A DNA stretch of 5,224 nt from a bacterium. GTDB taxonomy: Bacteria > Hydrogenedentota > Hydrogenedentia > Hydrogenedentiales > SLHB01. The notes beneath the pieces are model-generated. The model saw nothing but the letters and a program-made list of their open reading frames with translations, was not told the DNA's origin and ran no database searches. This document shows, piece after piece, positions 1-5,224 of the stretch. The translations under genes were made by a program, and so were the position numbers. How positions within the stretch are numbered: the first letter of the stretch is position 1; every line of letters starts with the position of its first letter. The stretch lies in NCBI GenBank assembly GCA_024231375.1, contig JAAEQP010001011.1, forward strand, positions 1-5,224. The letters run 5' to 3'.

Positions 1-72
1 CAGGAGCGTATCCTCGACCAGCTTAACCGCACCAGCTACGACGTGATTATCGCGAGAAGATTGATCTCCTAG
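1..72 (+). CDS. 3' end of an unrecognised ORF, possibly the upstream half of a frame-broken gene
   Basis: Reading from base 1, the frame gives 23 residues (QERILDQLNRTSYDVIIARR then LIS) and ends at TAG 70-72. The first 14 residues are polar and look helical. The following gene continues in another frame without a usable start codon. I therefore suspect that residues 1-14 here and the downstream frame belong to one protein, and that the last residues before the TAG are out-of-frame translation. The alternative is a separate upstream gene that simply ends here. No family is recognisable from so short a piece. Confidence 0.35.
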   Translation, partial: QERILDQLNRTSYDVIIARRLIS

Positions 73-398
73 AAGTCGTCGCCGAGGCTCGGCGAGCGTG
101 GGCTCAAAAATACGATCAGCAGAGAATTCACACATGGCTCCGTCGACAGGTCCAATTCGCTGTCGCTGGTCTGAAACGCAAGGAGTCAGATGGCTGTGAC
201 TGGCGCGATGAGGATCTCCCGTACTGCCGGGTCGCTCCTGGAATGAAGTGGCTGCCGCACCAGCAGACGGGGACGGCGCGGGATGCAATCCGGCGCATGC
301 GCGAGCAGTACCCGGGCGAGTCTCCGCCGGAGAAGGTAGCGGAGTGGACGGCGTGGTACGAGGAGCGCGGCGGACTAGAGGGGAATGGCAATGGCTGA
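27..398 (+). CDS. Unrecognised protein, 5' end broken or start unclear
   Basis: This frame is open from the TAA at 24-26 to the TGA at 396-398 and gives about 123 residues of credible coding sequence. The N-terminal part is helical and charged (DLLEVVAEARRAW, then KYDQQRIHTWLRRQ). A Trp/Asp-rich middle follows (DGCDWRDEDLPYC), then PHQQTGTARDAIRRMREQY and a tail ending EEWTAWYEERGG-like and NGNG. I do not recognise the family. No ATG, GTG or TTG occurs in frame before ATG 243, which would leave only a 51-residue protein and discard good-looking coding sequence. The simplest reading is that the gene began upstream of the window in the frame of bases 1-42, and that one base is missing (or two are extra) between about 43 and 70. 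The stop overlaps the start of the DnaB-like gene by 8 bases, consistent with one operon. Confidence 0.5.
   Translation, partial: PHQLRRDYREKIDLLEVVAEARRAWAQKYDQQRIHTWLRRQVQFAVAGLKRKESDGCDWRDEDLPYCRVAPGMKWLPHQQTGTARDAIRRMREQYPGESPPEKVAEWTAWYEERGGLEGNGNG
378..383 (+). promoter_or_regulatory. Ribosome-binding site that decides the DnaB-like start
   Basis: GAGGGG lies 7 bases before ATG 391 but only 1 base before the in-frame ATG 385. The spacing favours ATG 391 as the real start, giving a protein beginning MADRVPPHDD. Confidence 0.6.
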
Positions 399-1713
399 CC
401 GCGTCCCACCGCATGACGACGTGGCCGAGCGCGCGTGCCTCGGGTGCGTTCTACTCGACCAGCGGAGTCTGCCGCGCATGCGGCGCCTGATCGATGCCGG
501 GCACTTTTTCGCGCCGGCCCGGGGTCTGGTATGGAACGCGATGTGCTCGCTGGCAGACGCCGGAGCCACGATCGATGTTGTACTCCTGCGCGCGTACATG
601 GAGCGGACGAAGGTGTGGGAGCGCGTCGGGATGGACGGCCTGCGTGGGTTGCCCGACGACGTGGGGGCTACCACGAACGCCGAGGCGTACGCCGGGCGGG
701 TTCGCGATCTCTCCGCACTACGAGGGGTGATGGCGTCGGCGCAGGAGGTGATCGACGCTGGGTATAGGGGGACGGCTGATCCGCAGGCCGTCATGGTGAA
801 CGCGCGAACTGCGATGACGCGAGCGACCGTCGTCGAGGATGGTGGGGGGCGGCCGGAGTCTGCTGCCGAGGGGGTGCCGCGGGCGTATGATGAAGCGACT
901 GCCCCGCTTGAGAACAGGTCGACGCTACTCGACTGCGGGATCGGAGGATTGCGGATCAAGCGCGGGGTGCCGACTGTGATCGGCGGACGGACTTCGAACG
1001 GGAAGAGTACCGTCGCGCTGAACTGCGCGGCGAATCTCGCCGAGCAGGGATACCGCGTGCTGGTTTTCTCCCTGGAGGACACGAAGGAGGCGTACTGGAC
1101 AAAGCTTGCCTGTCGCTACGGCGGAGTCGATACGGCGCGCGCGATGGGGGACCATGAAGGGGATCTCACGCCCGACGAATGTAGCGCGTTGATGGAGGGC
1201 ACGAACCGTGCGTCCCGGTTGCCGATCCACGTGATCGATCGCGTAGGAGTGACCACGGAGTGGGCGTACCAGACGGCGGTGCTACACCAGCAGGATCACG
1301 GGGTGGACGTTATTGTCGCGGACTACGTGCAATTATTCAAAGAGCGTGGACGGGATGAAACAGAGCGAACGACGGCGGCGATGCGTGGGATCGTGCCGAT
1401 CGGGCGTGATCTCAACGCGGCGATGATTGTATTGAGTCAGATGTCTCGCCCGGAGAAGGGCAAGGTTCCTCCCCCACCGACGATCTACGATCTGCGACAG
1501 TCAGGTGAGATCGAGCAGGCGGCGGATACCGTGGTGCTGATCCACTGGGAGTATTTCTACACCCGCGACGAGGGGAAGCGGCGCGCGCTGCGATGGGATG
1601 TGGCGAAGCGCAAGAACGGCCCGCTCGCCTTGCTCGAGGCGAACTGCATGTACGAGCATGCGTACGTTGGCAATCCAAGCGGGCATGGCGGGTCAGGCGA
1701 GAGGGGATACTGA
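391..1713 (+). CDS. DnaB-like replicative DNA helicase
   Basis: This is a 440-residue replicative helicase of the DnaB family, whose members form hexameric rings that unwind DNA 5'-3' at the fork using ATP. The N-terminal domain starts with the typical PPHDDVAERACLGCVLLD stretch (about residues 6-23). A variable linker of about residues 145-175 leads into a RecA-like domain. Walker A is GGRTSNGKST at 198-207, with K205. Walker B is VDVIVADY at 305-312, with D311. The sensor region runs from SQMSR (349-353) to DLRQSGEIEQ (367-376), close to the family pattern SQLSR...DLRESGAIEQ. The trans-acting finger motif is AKRKNG at 405-410, where the family usually has AKQRNG, so the expected Arg is K408 with R407 beside it. 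Length is near the family norm. It overlaps the preceding stop and is followed after one base by the nuclease gene. Family assignment is very secure; the phage origin is inferred from context. Confidence 0.95.
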   Translation: MADRVPPHDDVAERACLGCVLLDQRSLPRMRRLIDAGHFFAPARGLVWNAMCSLADAGATIDVVLLRAYMERTKVWERVGMDGLRGLPDDVGATTNAEAYAGRVRDLSALRGVMASAQEVIDAGYRGTADPQAVMVNARTAMTRATVVEDGGGRPESAAEGVPRAYDEATAPLENRSTLLDCGIGGLRIKRGVPTVIGGRTSNGKSTVALNCAANLAEQGYRVLVFSLEDTKEAYWTKLACRYGGVDTARAMGDHEGDLTPDECSALMEGTNRASRLPIHVIDRVGVTTEWAYQTAVLHQQDHGVDVIVADYVQLFKERGRDETERTTAAMRGIVPIGRDLNAAMIVLSQMSRPEKGKVPPPPTIYDLRQSGEIEQAADTVVLIHWEYFYTRDEGKRRALRWDVAKRKNGPLALLEANCMYEHAYVGNPSGHGGSGERGY

Positions 1714-1714
1714 G

Positions 1715-2101
1715 ATGATTCAGTCGTCCGATGCCGCTCTTGACAGTGTAGTTAGTGCTACGCGACGTGTACGCGTGGCCGCTGGGCGGCGCGAGGAACA
1801 CGTCGTCGCGGAGATCGAGCGCGAGTTGCGCGCGGCCGGGATAGTATACCGACGTGAGGTGCGGATTGGACCGAGATGCCGCGTCGATCTGCTGGCTGAA
1901 GGTGGTGTGGCCATCGAGGTAAAACGTGGCAAGCCGAACACGCGGCGCGTTGCGGAGCAGATCACTCGATACGCGGAGTGCGACGTGGTCAACGCGGTGG
2001 TGCTTGTCAGCGAGCGAGGACTCGTCGCGCATCTGGACGAAGCTGCCGGAAAGCCGGTGCGATACGTCGCTCTCTCGACGAACTGGGGGCTGACGACGTG
2101 A
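1715..2101 (+). CDS. Small PD-(D/E)XK superfamily nuclease (putative)
   Basis: This 128-residue protein shows the core pattern of PD-(D/E)XK nucleases. A helix carries acidic residues (REEHVVAEIERELRAAG, 25-42, candidates E28 and E33). Next come a strand with D58 (CRVDLLAEGG) and a strand with E68-V-K70 (VAIEVKRG). A helix follows with Q82 (VAEQITRYAE, 79-88), then a hydrophobic strand (VVNAVVLVSERG). D58, E68 and K70 are the expected metal-binding and catalytic residues. Such small single-domain proteins in phage replication regions include VRR-NUC-like and resolvase-like enzymes, but I cannot place this one in a subfamily, nor tell whether it cuts branched DNA, nicks, or plain duplex. Start ATG 1715 is chosen because AGAGGGG (1700-1706) lies 8 bases upstream and the gene begins one base after the DnaB stop. 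It overlaps the SNF2-like gene by 4 bases, suggesting coupled translation and a shared pathway. Confidence 0.75.
   Translation: MIQSSDAALDSVVSATRRVRVAAGRREEHVVAEIERELRAAGIVYRREVRIGPRCRVDLLAEGGVAIEVKRGKPNTRRVAEQITRYAECDVVNAVVLVSERGLVAHLDEAAGKPVRYVALSTNWGLTT
2085..2089 (+). promoter_or_regulatory. Ribosome-binding site supporting a GTG start at 2098
   Basis: A GGGGG run ends 8 bases before GTG 2098 and 17 bases before the next in-frame start, ATG 2107. Together with the GTGA overlap with the preceding stop codon, this favours GTG 2098. Confidence 0.45.
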
Positions 2102-3888
2102 CGACCATGGACTATCTGAGGGAGCCATCCCTCGAGGGCCATCGCTACGGGGTGCTAACCTACGATGCTTCGGAGCGGTCCTTTTGCATCACTGGTGAGC
2201 CGTTGTTATTGGAGTACGCCAAGCGCCTTTTCCCCGGTGCGAGGATCTCGAGGGGAGGCGGCGGGTCGCTCCGATTCAATCACAGCCGCAGGGAGGTGGC
2301 GGACCTCAACTGGCTGCTGATGCGATTCCCGATGGACGTTTCTGACTGCGCAGACGTCCTATCCTCTGCGCGGGACAACGCGATCGAAGAGATTCAGCGG
2401 CGGGTGTCTGGAGATGATCGCACGCGGACGACCCCACCGTCCGAGTTTGTCGGTCAACTCTATCCGTACCAGGAGTCTGCGGTCACCTTTCTAACGACCA
2501 ATAGACGGGCTGTCCTCGCCGATGGGATGGGGTTGGGGAAGACGTGGAGCACGTTGGCGGCGGCAGCCGTGGCGGGATCCTATCCCGTCCTGATCGTCTG
2601 CCAGGCGCATGTCCAGCGTCAGTGGCAGCGGATGATCGGTCGACTGTTCGACCTGCCGGCCGCAGGCCAAGTGCCGATGTTCGCGTCTGAGTTTTCGCGC
2701 GTCACGGCGCGCGGGCAGACACTGGCACCACTGCTACGTGGGCGCACGCCAGAGCCGATCAAGGCGACACCGTTCGCGGTGACACACTACGGGCTGCTTG
2801 CAGACTGGAAACAATCGATACTCGATCACGGGTTCCGGACTGTAATATTCGACGAGATCCAGGAGTTGCGCCACACTGGGACCGCAAAGTATTCGGCGGC
2901 GTCGCTGATTTCAGAACGCGCGGAGTACGTGTGGGGTGCGTCTGGAACACCGGTGTACGGATACGGGGCTGAGATCTGGTCCGTGATGAACGCCGTCGAC
3001 TTCCATTGTCTGGGATCGAAGGAAGCGTTTTCGAGGGAGTGGTGCTCCGGGTACGGTGGGCGGATGGTTGTAGATCCTATGGCGCTCAACGGCCATTTAT
3101 CGCGTGAAGGGTTGCTACTCCGCAGGCGCGCAACGGATCAATCTGTCGCGCTGGATCTGCCGCGTGTCGCCAGGCGGGTAGCGACGCTGCAACATGATGC
3201 GGAGATCTACGAGGATCTGATCGGAGCGGCGCGGCAGATGGCCAAGCTTTACGATCGTGCTAGCTACACGACGAAGGGGCAACTCGCCAGAGAGATCGAC
3301 GCGAAAACGCGTCGCGCGAGCGGTGTTGCGAAGGCGCAGTTCGTTGGGGAGTTCGTGGCGGCCGCCTGCGAGGCTGGCGAGGTTCCTCTGGTTTACGCAT
3401 GGCACCACGATGTCCACGACACATACCGCGAGCGCTTGGCCGACTACTCGCCGGCGGTGTTCACAGGACGGCAGACGACTGCGCAGAAGGATCGAGCGCT
3501 GAAGAGATTCATCGACGGGCAGGCGGGGTGCGCCCTGTTGAGCCTGCGGTCCGCGGCTGGACTCGACGGTCTGCAGGGCCGCGCGACGACTTGTATCTTT
3601 GGCGAATTGGACTGGGCGCCGGCTGTTCATTCCCAATGCGAGACGCGGATCGCCCGGATCGGCGTCGATGAGTTGCTGGACGAGGTGCCGTCGCATTACT
3701 GTGTCTCCGACGTCGGCCACGACCAGATCATGCTCGACGTACTTGGTGTGAAGACTGGACAGTTCACGGGGTTGATGGGGGACGAGCCGGAGAGCTACGA
3801 GGAACAACAGGAGGCGGAGCGGCGGGCTGCCGCGCGGATCCGACGGCTCGTTCGACACTTGCAAGGCGAGGAAGCACCGCTCGGTTGA
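2098..3888 (+). CDS. SNF2-like (superfamily 2) DNA helicase/translocase
   Basis: This 596-residue protein is an SF2 ATPase of the SNF2/DEAD-like type. An N-terminal region (about 1-100) precedes the motor and resembles the accessory segment I recall in phage SNF2-like helicases. Motor motifs run in order: LYPYQ with Q125; Walker A ADGMGLGKT (K148), matching the SNF2 signature DEMGLGKT; motif Ia PVLIVCQAHVQRQW; motif II DEIQ at 252-255; motif III SGTP at 282-285. The second RecA lobe has LLSLRSAAGLDGLQ (480-493) as motif V and QCETRIARIG (513-522) as motif VI, with arginines R517 and R520. The tail (562-596) is charged and probably helical. Such proteins translocate on duplex DNA and may remodel forks or branches, like UvsW- or SMARCAL1-type enzymes; the exact activity here is inferred. 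GTG 2098 shares its bases with the nuclease stop (GTGA); ATG 2107 is the alternative start. The gene ends just before the window's only real gap. Confidence 0.92.
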   Translation: MTTMDYLREPSLEGHRYGVLTYDASERSFCITGEPLLLEYAKRLFPGARISRGGGGSLRFNHSRREVADLNWLLMRFPMDVSDCADVLSSARDNAIEEIQRRVSGDDRTRTTPPSEFVGQLYPYQESAVTFLTTNRRAVLADGMGLGKTWSTLAAAAVAGSYPVLIVCQAHVQRQWQRMIGRLFDLPAAGQVPMFASEFSRVTARGQTLAPLLRGRTPEPIKATPFAVTHYGLLADWKQSILDHGFRTVIFDEIQELRHTGTAKYSAASLISERAEYVWGASGTPVYGYGAEIWSVMNAVDFHCLGSKEAFSREWCSGYGGRMVVDPMALNGHLSREGLLLRRRATDQSVALDLPRVARRVATLQHDAEIYEDLIGAARQMAKLYDRASYTTKGQLAREIDAKTRRASGVAKAQFVGEFVAAACEAGEVPLVYAWHHDVHDTYRERLADYSPAVFTGRQTTAQKDRALKRFIDGQAGCALLSLRSAAGLDGLQGRATTCIFGELDWAPAVHSQCETRIARIGVDELLDEVPSHYCVSDVGHDQIMLDVLGVKTGQFTGLMGDEPESYEEQQEAERRAAARIRRLVRHLQGEEAPLG

Positions 3889-3914
3889 CATCGCCGCTTC
3901 ACGCGGCGCACAAT
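3885..3914 (+). promoter_or_regulatory. Candidate sigma70-type promoter with a palindrome in its spacer
   Basis: TTGACA at 3885-3890 is a perfect -35 consensus and overlaps the helicase stop codon. After 18 bases comes CACAAT (3909-3914), which matches TATAAT at 4 of 6 positions. It sits in the only intergenic gap. Against it, initiation about 7 bases after the -10 would fall near 3921, leaving almost no leader and excluding the GGAGGG ribosome-binding site. It may be a near-leaderless promoter or a coincidence. Confidence 0.3.
3892..3908 (+). repeat. Perfect 6-bp inverted repeat (hairpin or operator)
   Basis: CGCCGC (3892-3897) and GCGGCG (3903-3908) are exact reverse complements around a 5-base TTCAC loop, 3 bases after the helicase stop. 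No T-run follows, so it is not a classical intrinsic terminator. In RNA it could mark a processing or stability boundary; in DNA it could be a short operator, because it fills the spacer of the candidate promoter. Confidence 0.5.
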
Positions 3915-3920
3915 GGAGGG
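3915..3920 (+). promoter_or_regulatory. Strong ribosome-binding site deciding the start at 3925
   Basis: GGAGGG lies 4-5 bases before ATG 3925, a good Shine-Dalgarno distance. The in-frame ATG 3913 would overlap this site and has no ribosome-binding sequence of its own, so 3925 is preferred. Confidence 0.7.
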
Positions 3921-3924
3921 CACT

Positions 3925-4194
3925 ATGAACAATGAGATCAAACAGGACGAGAAGCCTCGGGCTTCGGCCGTGGTGATCGAAGAGATGAGGGCGAGTTGCG
4001 CACCGGTGCGCGAGGCCCTGCAGTTGATCGTGGACAGCCCGTCCACGACGACGGCCGACCGTGTAGTTGCACTCAAAGCGATCGGCGAGTTGGAGATCCA
4101 GGCGACGGCGACGGCGCGGGATCTGTACATCACGATGATGACCCGTGCTCGAGTCCAGCGGACGCCGCCGAGCCAGGGCAAAACCCATGAGTAG
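3925..4194 (+). CDS. Small unrecognised protein, 89 residues
   Basis: I do not recognise this protein. It begins MNNEIKQDEKPRAS, a short polar and probably flexible head. A likely helical body follows (about residues 15-75) with alternating hydrophobic and charged residues, including VREALQLIVDS and DRVVALKAIGELEIQATATA. The tail is basic and proline-containing (RARVQRTPPSQGKTHE). It has one Cys (in RASCAPV), no signal peptide and no membrane segment, so it is probably a soluble cytoplasmic protein, perhaps a helical bundle. It is the first gene after the only gap in the window and has the best ribosome-binding site seen here, which suggests relatively strong translation. Its stop (TAG 4192-4194) overlaps the start of the caspase-like gene by 8 bases, so the two are probably translated together and may be functionally linked. 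Confidence 0.75.
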   Translation: MNNEIKQDEKPRASAVVIEEMRASCAPVREALQLIVDSPSTTTADRVVALKAIGELEIQATATARDLYITMMTRARVQRTPPSQGKTHE

Positions 4195-4900
4195 CACGGA
4201 GACGCTAGTCCTCTACTCGGACACCAACGTCGCGGGGAAGCACGACGCCAGCGGGGCGTTTGCCCCCGAGGCTGAGGCGTTTGCGAAGTTCCACGGGGTT
4301 TACCGTGGGAACGTGATCGGGATGTGCCTGCCGCGTGTTCGGCGGTCGACGCGACGCGCACGGGTTTACCACGCGCTATCCGAGGCGCGGAATTTGCGGA
4401 CGGTTGTATTCTTCGGGCACGGATGGCCCGACGGGATTCAATTCGGGTTCCTGCGCGAGGACATTCCGGATCTGGTCGATCATCTCCGCGTGTCGTGCGC
4501 TCCAGATGTGCGCGTAGTGCTATACGCCTGTCTGGCGGCGGAGAACGACAAGCGGGACAACCATCGTGGCGAGCCTGGCCCGGCAACTGACGGCGGGTTC
4601 TGCGACCTGCTCCGCGATGAGATGGTCCGTCAGGGTCTCGACGGCGGGTGGGTCGACGGGCACAAGACTGCGGGTCACACGAGCTTCAATCCGTATCTGG
4701 TTCGCTTCTATGCCGAGGACGTGGACGATCCGGAATTCGGTGCGGTCGGTGGATCGTGGATCGTGCAGCCGAGGTCTCGCCTGTGGCGCGCGTGGGTGAA
4801 TGCCCTGCGCAACAAGAAGGTCGGGCTGCGGTACCAGTTCCCGGTGATGGAGGGGCACGCCATACGGAGGATTCTCCGGGGGGTGAACCATGGGGATTAG
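4187..4900 (+). CDS. Caspase-like (clan CD/CHAT-type) cysteine peptidase candidate
   Basis: This 237-residue protein shows the two signature strand ends of the caspase-hemoglobinase fold. A hydrophobic strand runs into His-Gly (TVVFFGHGW, H78), and a second runs into Ala-Cys (VRVVLYACLAAEND, C115), 37 residues later. This order and approximate spacing are what clan CD peptidases (caspases, clostripain, CHAT proteins) use for the catalytic dyad. An acidic, glycine-rich loop follows C115 (about 119-137), then a helix (CDLLRDEMVRQG) and a distinctive segment with two more GH pairs, VDGHKTAGHTSFNPYLVRFY (156-175). The basic C-terminal part carries RSRLWRAWVNALRNKK. There is no signal peptide or membrane segment. 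ATG 4187 is chosen for its 8-base overlap with the upstream stop and AGGG at 4175-4178. Function is unproven: it may be an active protease or a catalytically idle fold. The fold call rests on motifs only; substrate and role are unknown. Confidence 0.65.
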   Translation: MSSTETLVLYSDTNVAGKHDASGAFAPEAEAFAKFHGVYRGNVIGMCLPRVRRSTRRARVYHALSEARNLRTVVFFGHGWPDGIQFGFLREDIPDLVDHLRVSCAPDVRVVLYACLAAENDKRDNHRGEPGPATDGGFCDLLRDEMVRQGLDGGWVDGHKTAGHTSFNPYLVRFYAEDVDDPEFGAVGGSWIVQPRSRLWRAWVNALRNKKVGLRYQFPVMEGHAIRRILRGVNHGD

Positions 4901-5224
4901 AATCCGAGCGATCGTACTCGTTGCGGCCGTCCTGGCTGGTGCCGTGTGTGGCGCAGCGGCGCGCCTGTCCCAGCCTGTACCGGTTGGAAACGCAGTCCAG
5001 ATCGCGAAGCCGATCTTAGTACGCGTCGAGTTGGTACGGTCGCTCCCGCCGGTTGCCGACCCGCTGCCGATCACGCCGTACGACGAGGACGTGCTAGAAC
5101 TGACGTACGGTCTCGGCCAGGCCGCCCGCGCGAACGGCGGGTGGTGGCAGTGCGGCGAGTTGCTCCCGCGCGAGGTGTGGTTCGAGCGTGCCGTGCCGCT
5201 GGCGCACGAGATTGTCGCGCAGGC
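4890..5224 (+). CDS. Exported or membrane-anchored protein, 5' partial
   Basis: The gene runs off the window after 111 complete codons. It starts MGIRIRAIVLVAAVLAGAVC followed by GAAARLSQ. This is a short basic head, a hydrophobic stretch at about residues 7-24, then small residues that could be cut by signal peptidase I; the segment could equally stay as an N-terminal anchor. The cysteine at 20 is preceded by G-A-V, which does not fit a lipobox well. The rest is proline-rich and then acidic (NAVQIAKPILVRVELVRSLP, then ITPYDEDVLELTYGLGQ), with a Trp/Cys patch GGWWQCGELLPREVWFERA. I do not recognise the family. ATG 4890 overlaps the end of the caspase-like gene by 11 bases, and GGGGGG (4878-4883) sits 6 bases upstream, so start and coupling look sound. 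A cell-envelope location is inferred. Confidence 0.7.
   Translation, partial: MGIRIRAIVLVAAVLAGAVCGAAARLSQPVPVGNAVQIAKPILVRVELVRSLPPVADPLPITPYDEDVLELTYGLGQAARANGGWWQCGELLPREVWFERAVPLAHEIVAQ

Noticed and set aside
385..387. ATG 385 as start of the DnaB-like protein
   Set aside because: The GAGGGG site is only one base away, too close for initiation, whereas ATG 391 is 7 bases away and gives a normal DnaB N terminus.
1740..1745. TTGACA hexamer as a -35 box
   Set aside because: It lies inside the nuclease gene, and no acceptable -10 hexamer occurs 16-18 bases downstream.
3892..3908. Hairpin as an intrinsic terminator
   Set aside because: The stem is only 6 bp and is followed by CACAATGG rather than a T-run, so classical Rho-independent termination is not supported.
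3913..3915. ATG 3913 as start of the 89-residue protein
   Set aside because: It overlaps the strong GGAGGG site that is well placed for ATG 3925, and it has no ribosome-binding sequence of its own.
3115..4197. Long open frame on the minus strand (360 codons), plus similar minus-strand frames at 375-1082, 1412-2128, 3795-4586 and 4520-5074
   Set aside because: They lie opposite well-supported genes, are rich in Arg, Pro and Ser as expected of antisense GC-rich DNA, and show no recognisable motifs. They are shadows of the plus-strand genes.
4941..4955. Lipoprotein signal around Cys20 of the last protein
   Set aside because: The residues before the Cys are G-A-V, which do not match the usual lipobox; a signal peptidase I site or an uncleaved anchor fits better.
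1..5224. tRNA genes, CRISPR arrays, insertion sequences or attachment sites
   Set aside because: By eye I found no cloverleaf-like sequence, no regularly spaced repeats, no transposase and no terminal inverted repeats. The DNA is nearly all accounted for by plus-strand genes.

Overview
The window is GC-rich and almost fully coding, with every supported gene on the + strand. Genes abut or overlap by a few bases and carry bacterial Shine-Dalgarno sequences. A phage-type DnaB replicative helicase, a small PD-(D/E)XK-like nuclease and a SNF2-like helicase stand in a row, surrounded by small unrecognised proteins. This looks most like the DNA-replication/recombination region of a tailed bacteriophage or prophage. 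The host cannot be named from this sequence. No integrase, terminase or structural gene is visible, so 'phage' is an inference from gene content and compactness.

Layout: positions 1-398 hold the 3' part of an unrecognised gene whose reading frame appears broken near positions 43-70. Positions 391-1713 encode the DnaB-like helicase, overlapping the preceding stop codon. Positions 1715-2101 encode a 128-residue protein with a D...ExK nuclease core. Positions 2098-3888 encode a 596-residue SNF2-like helicase joined to the nuclease by a GTGA stop/start overlap. The only real gap follows, at 3889-3924. It holds a perfect 6-bp GC hairpin lying between a consensus TTGACA box and a CACAAT box, then a strong GGAGGG ribosome-binding site.

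Downstream are an 89-residue protein of unknown function (3925-4194) and a 237-residue protein (4187-4900). The latter has the His-Gly and Ala-Cys strand-end motifs of caspase-like (clan CD/CHAT) cysteine peptidases. Last is a 5' partial gene (4890 to the window end) for a protein with an N-terminal signal or anchor segment.

The first three recognisable genes make a coherent set: strand unwinding at the fork (DnaB), DNA cleavage (nuclease) and fork/branch remodelling or duplex translocation (SNF2-like). The second block starts after the gap and may be a separate transcription unit. Its caspase-like candidate, next to an exported or membrane protein, is the most interesting feature here. Its role (host-protein cleavage, anti-defence, maturation protease or something else) cannot be told from sequence alone.
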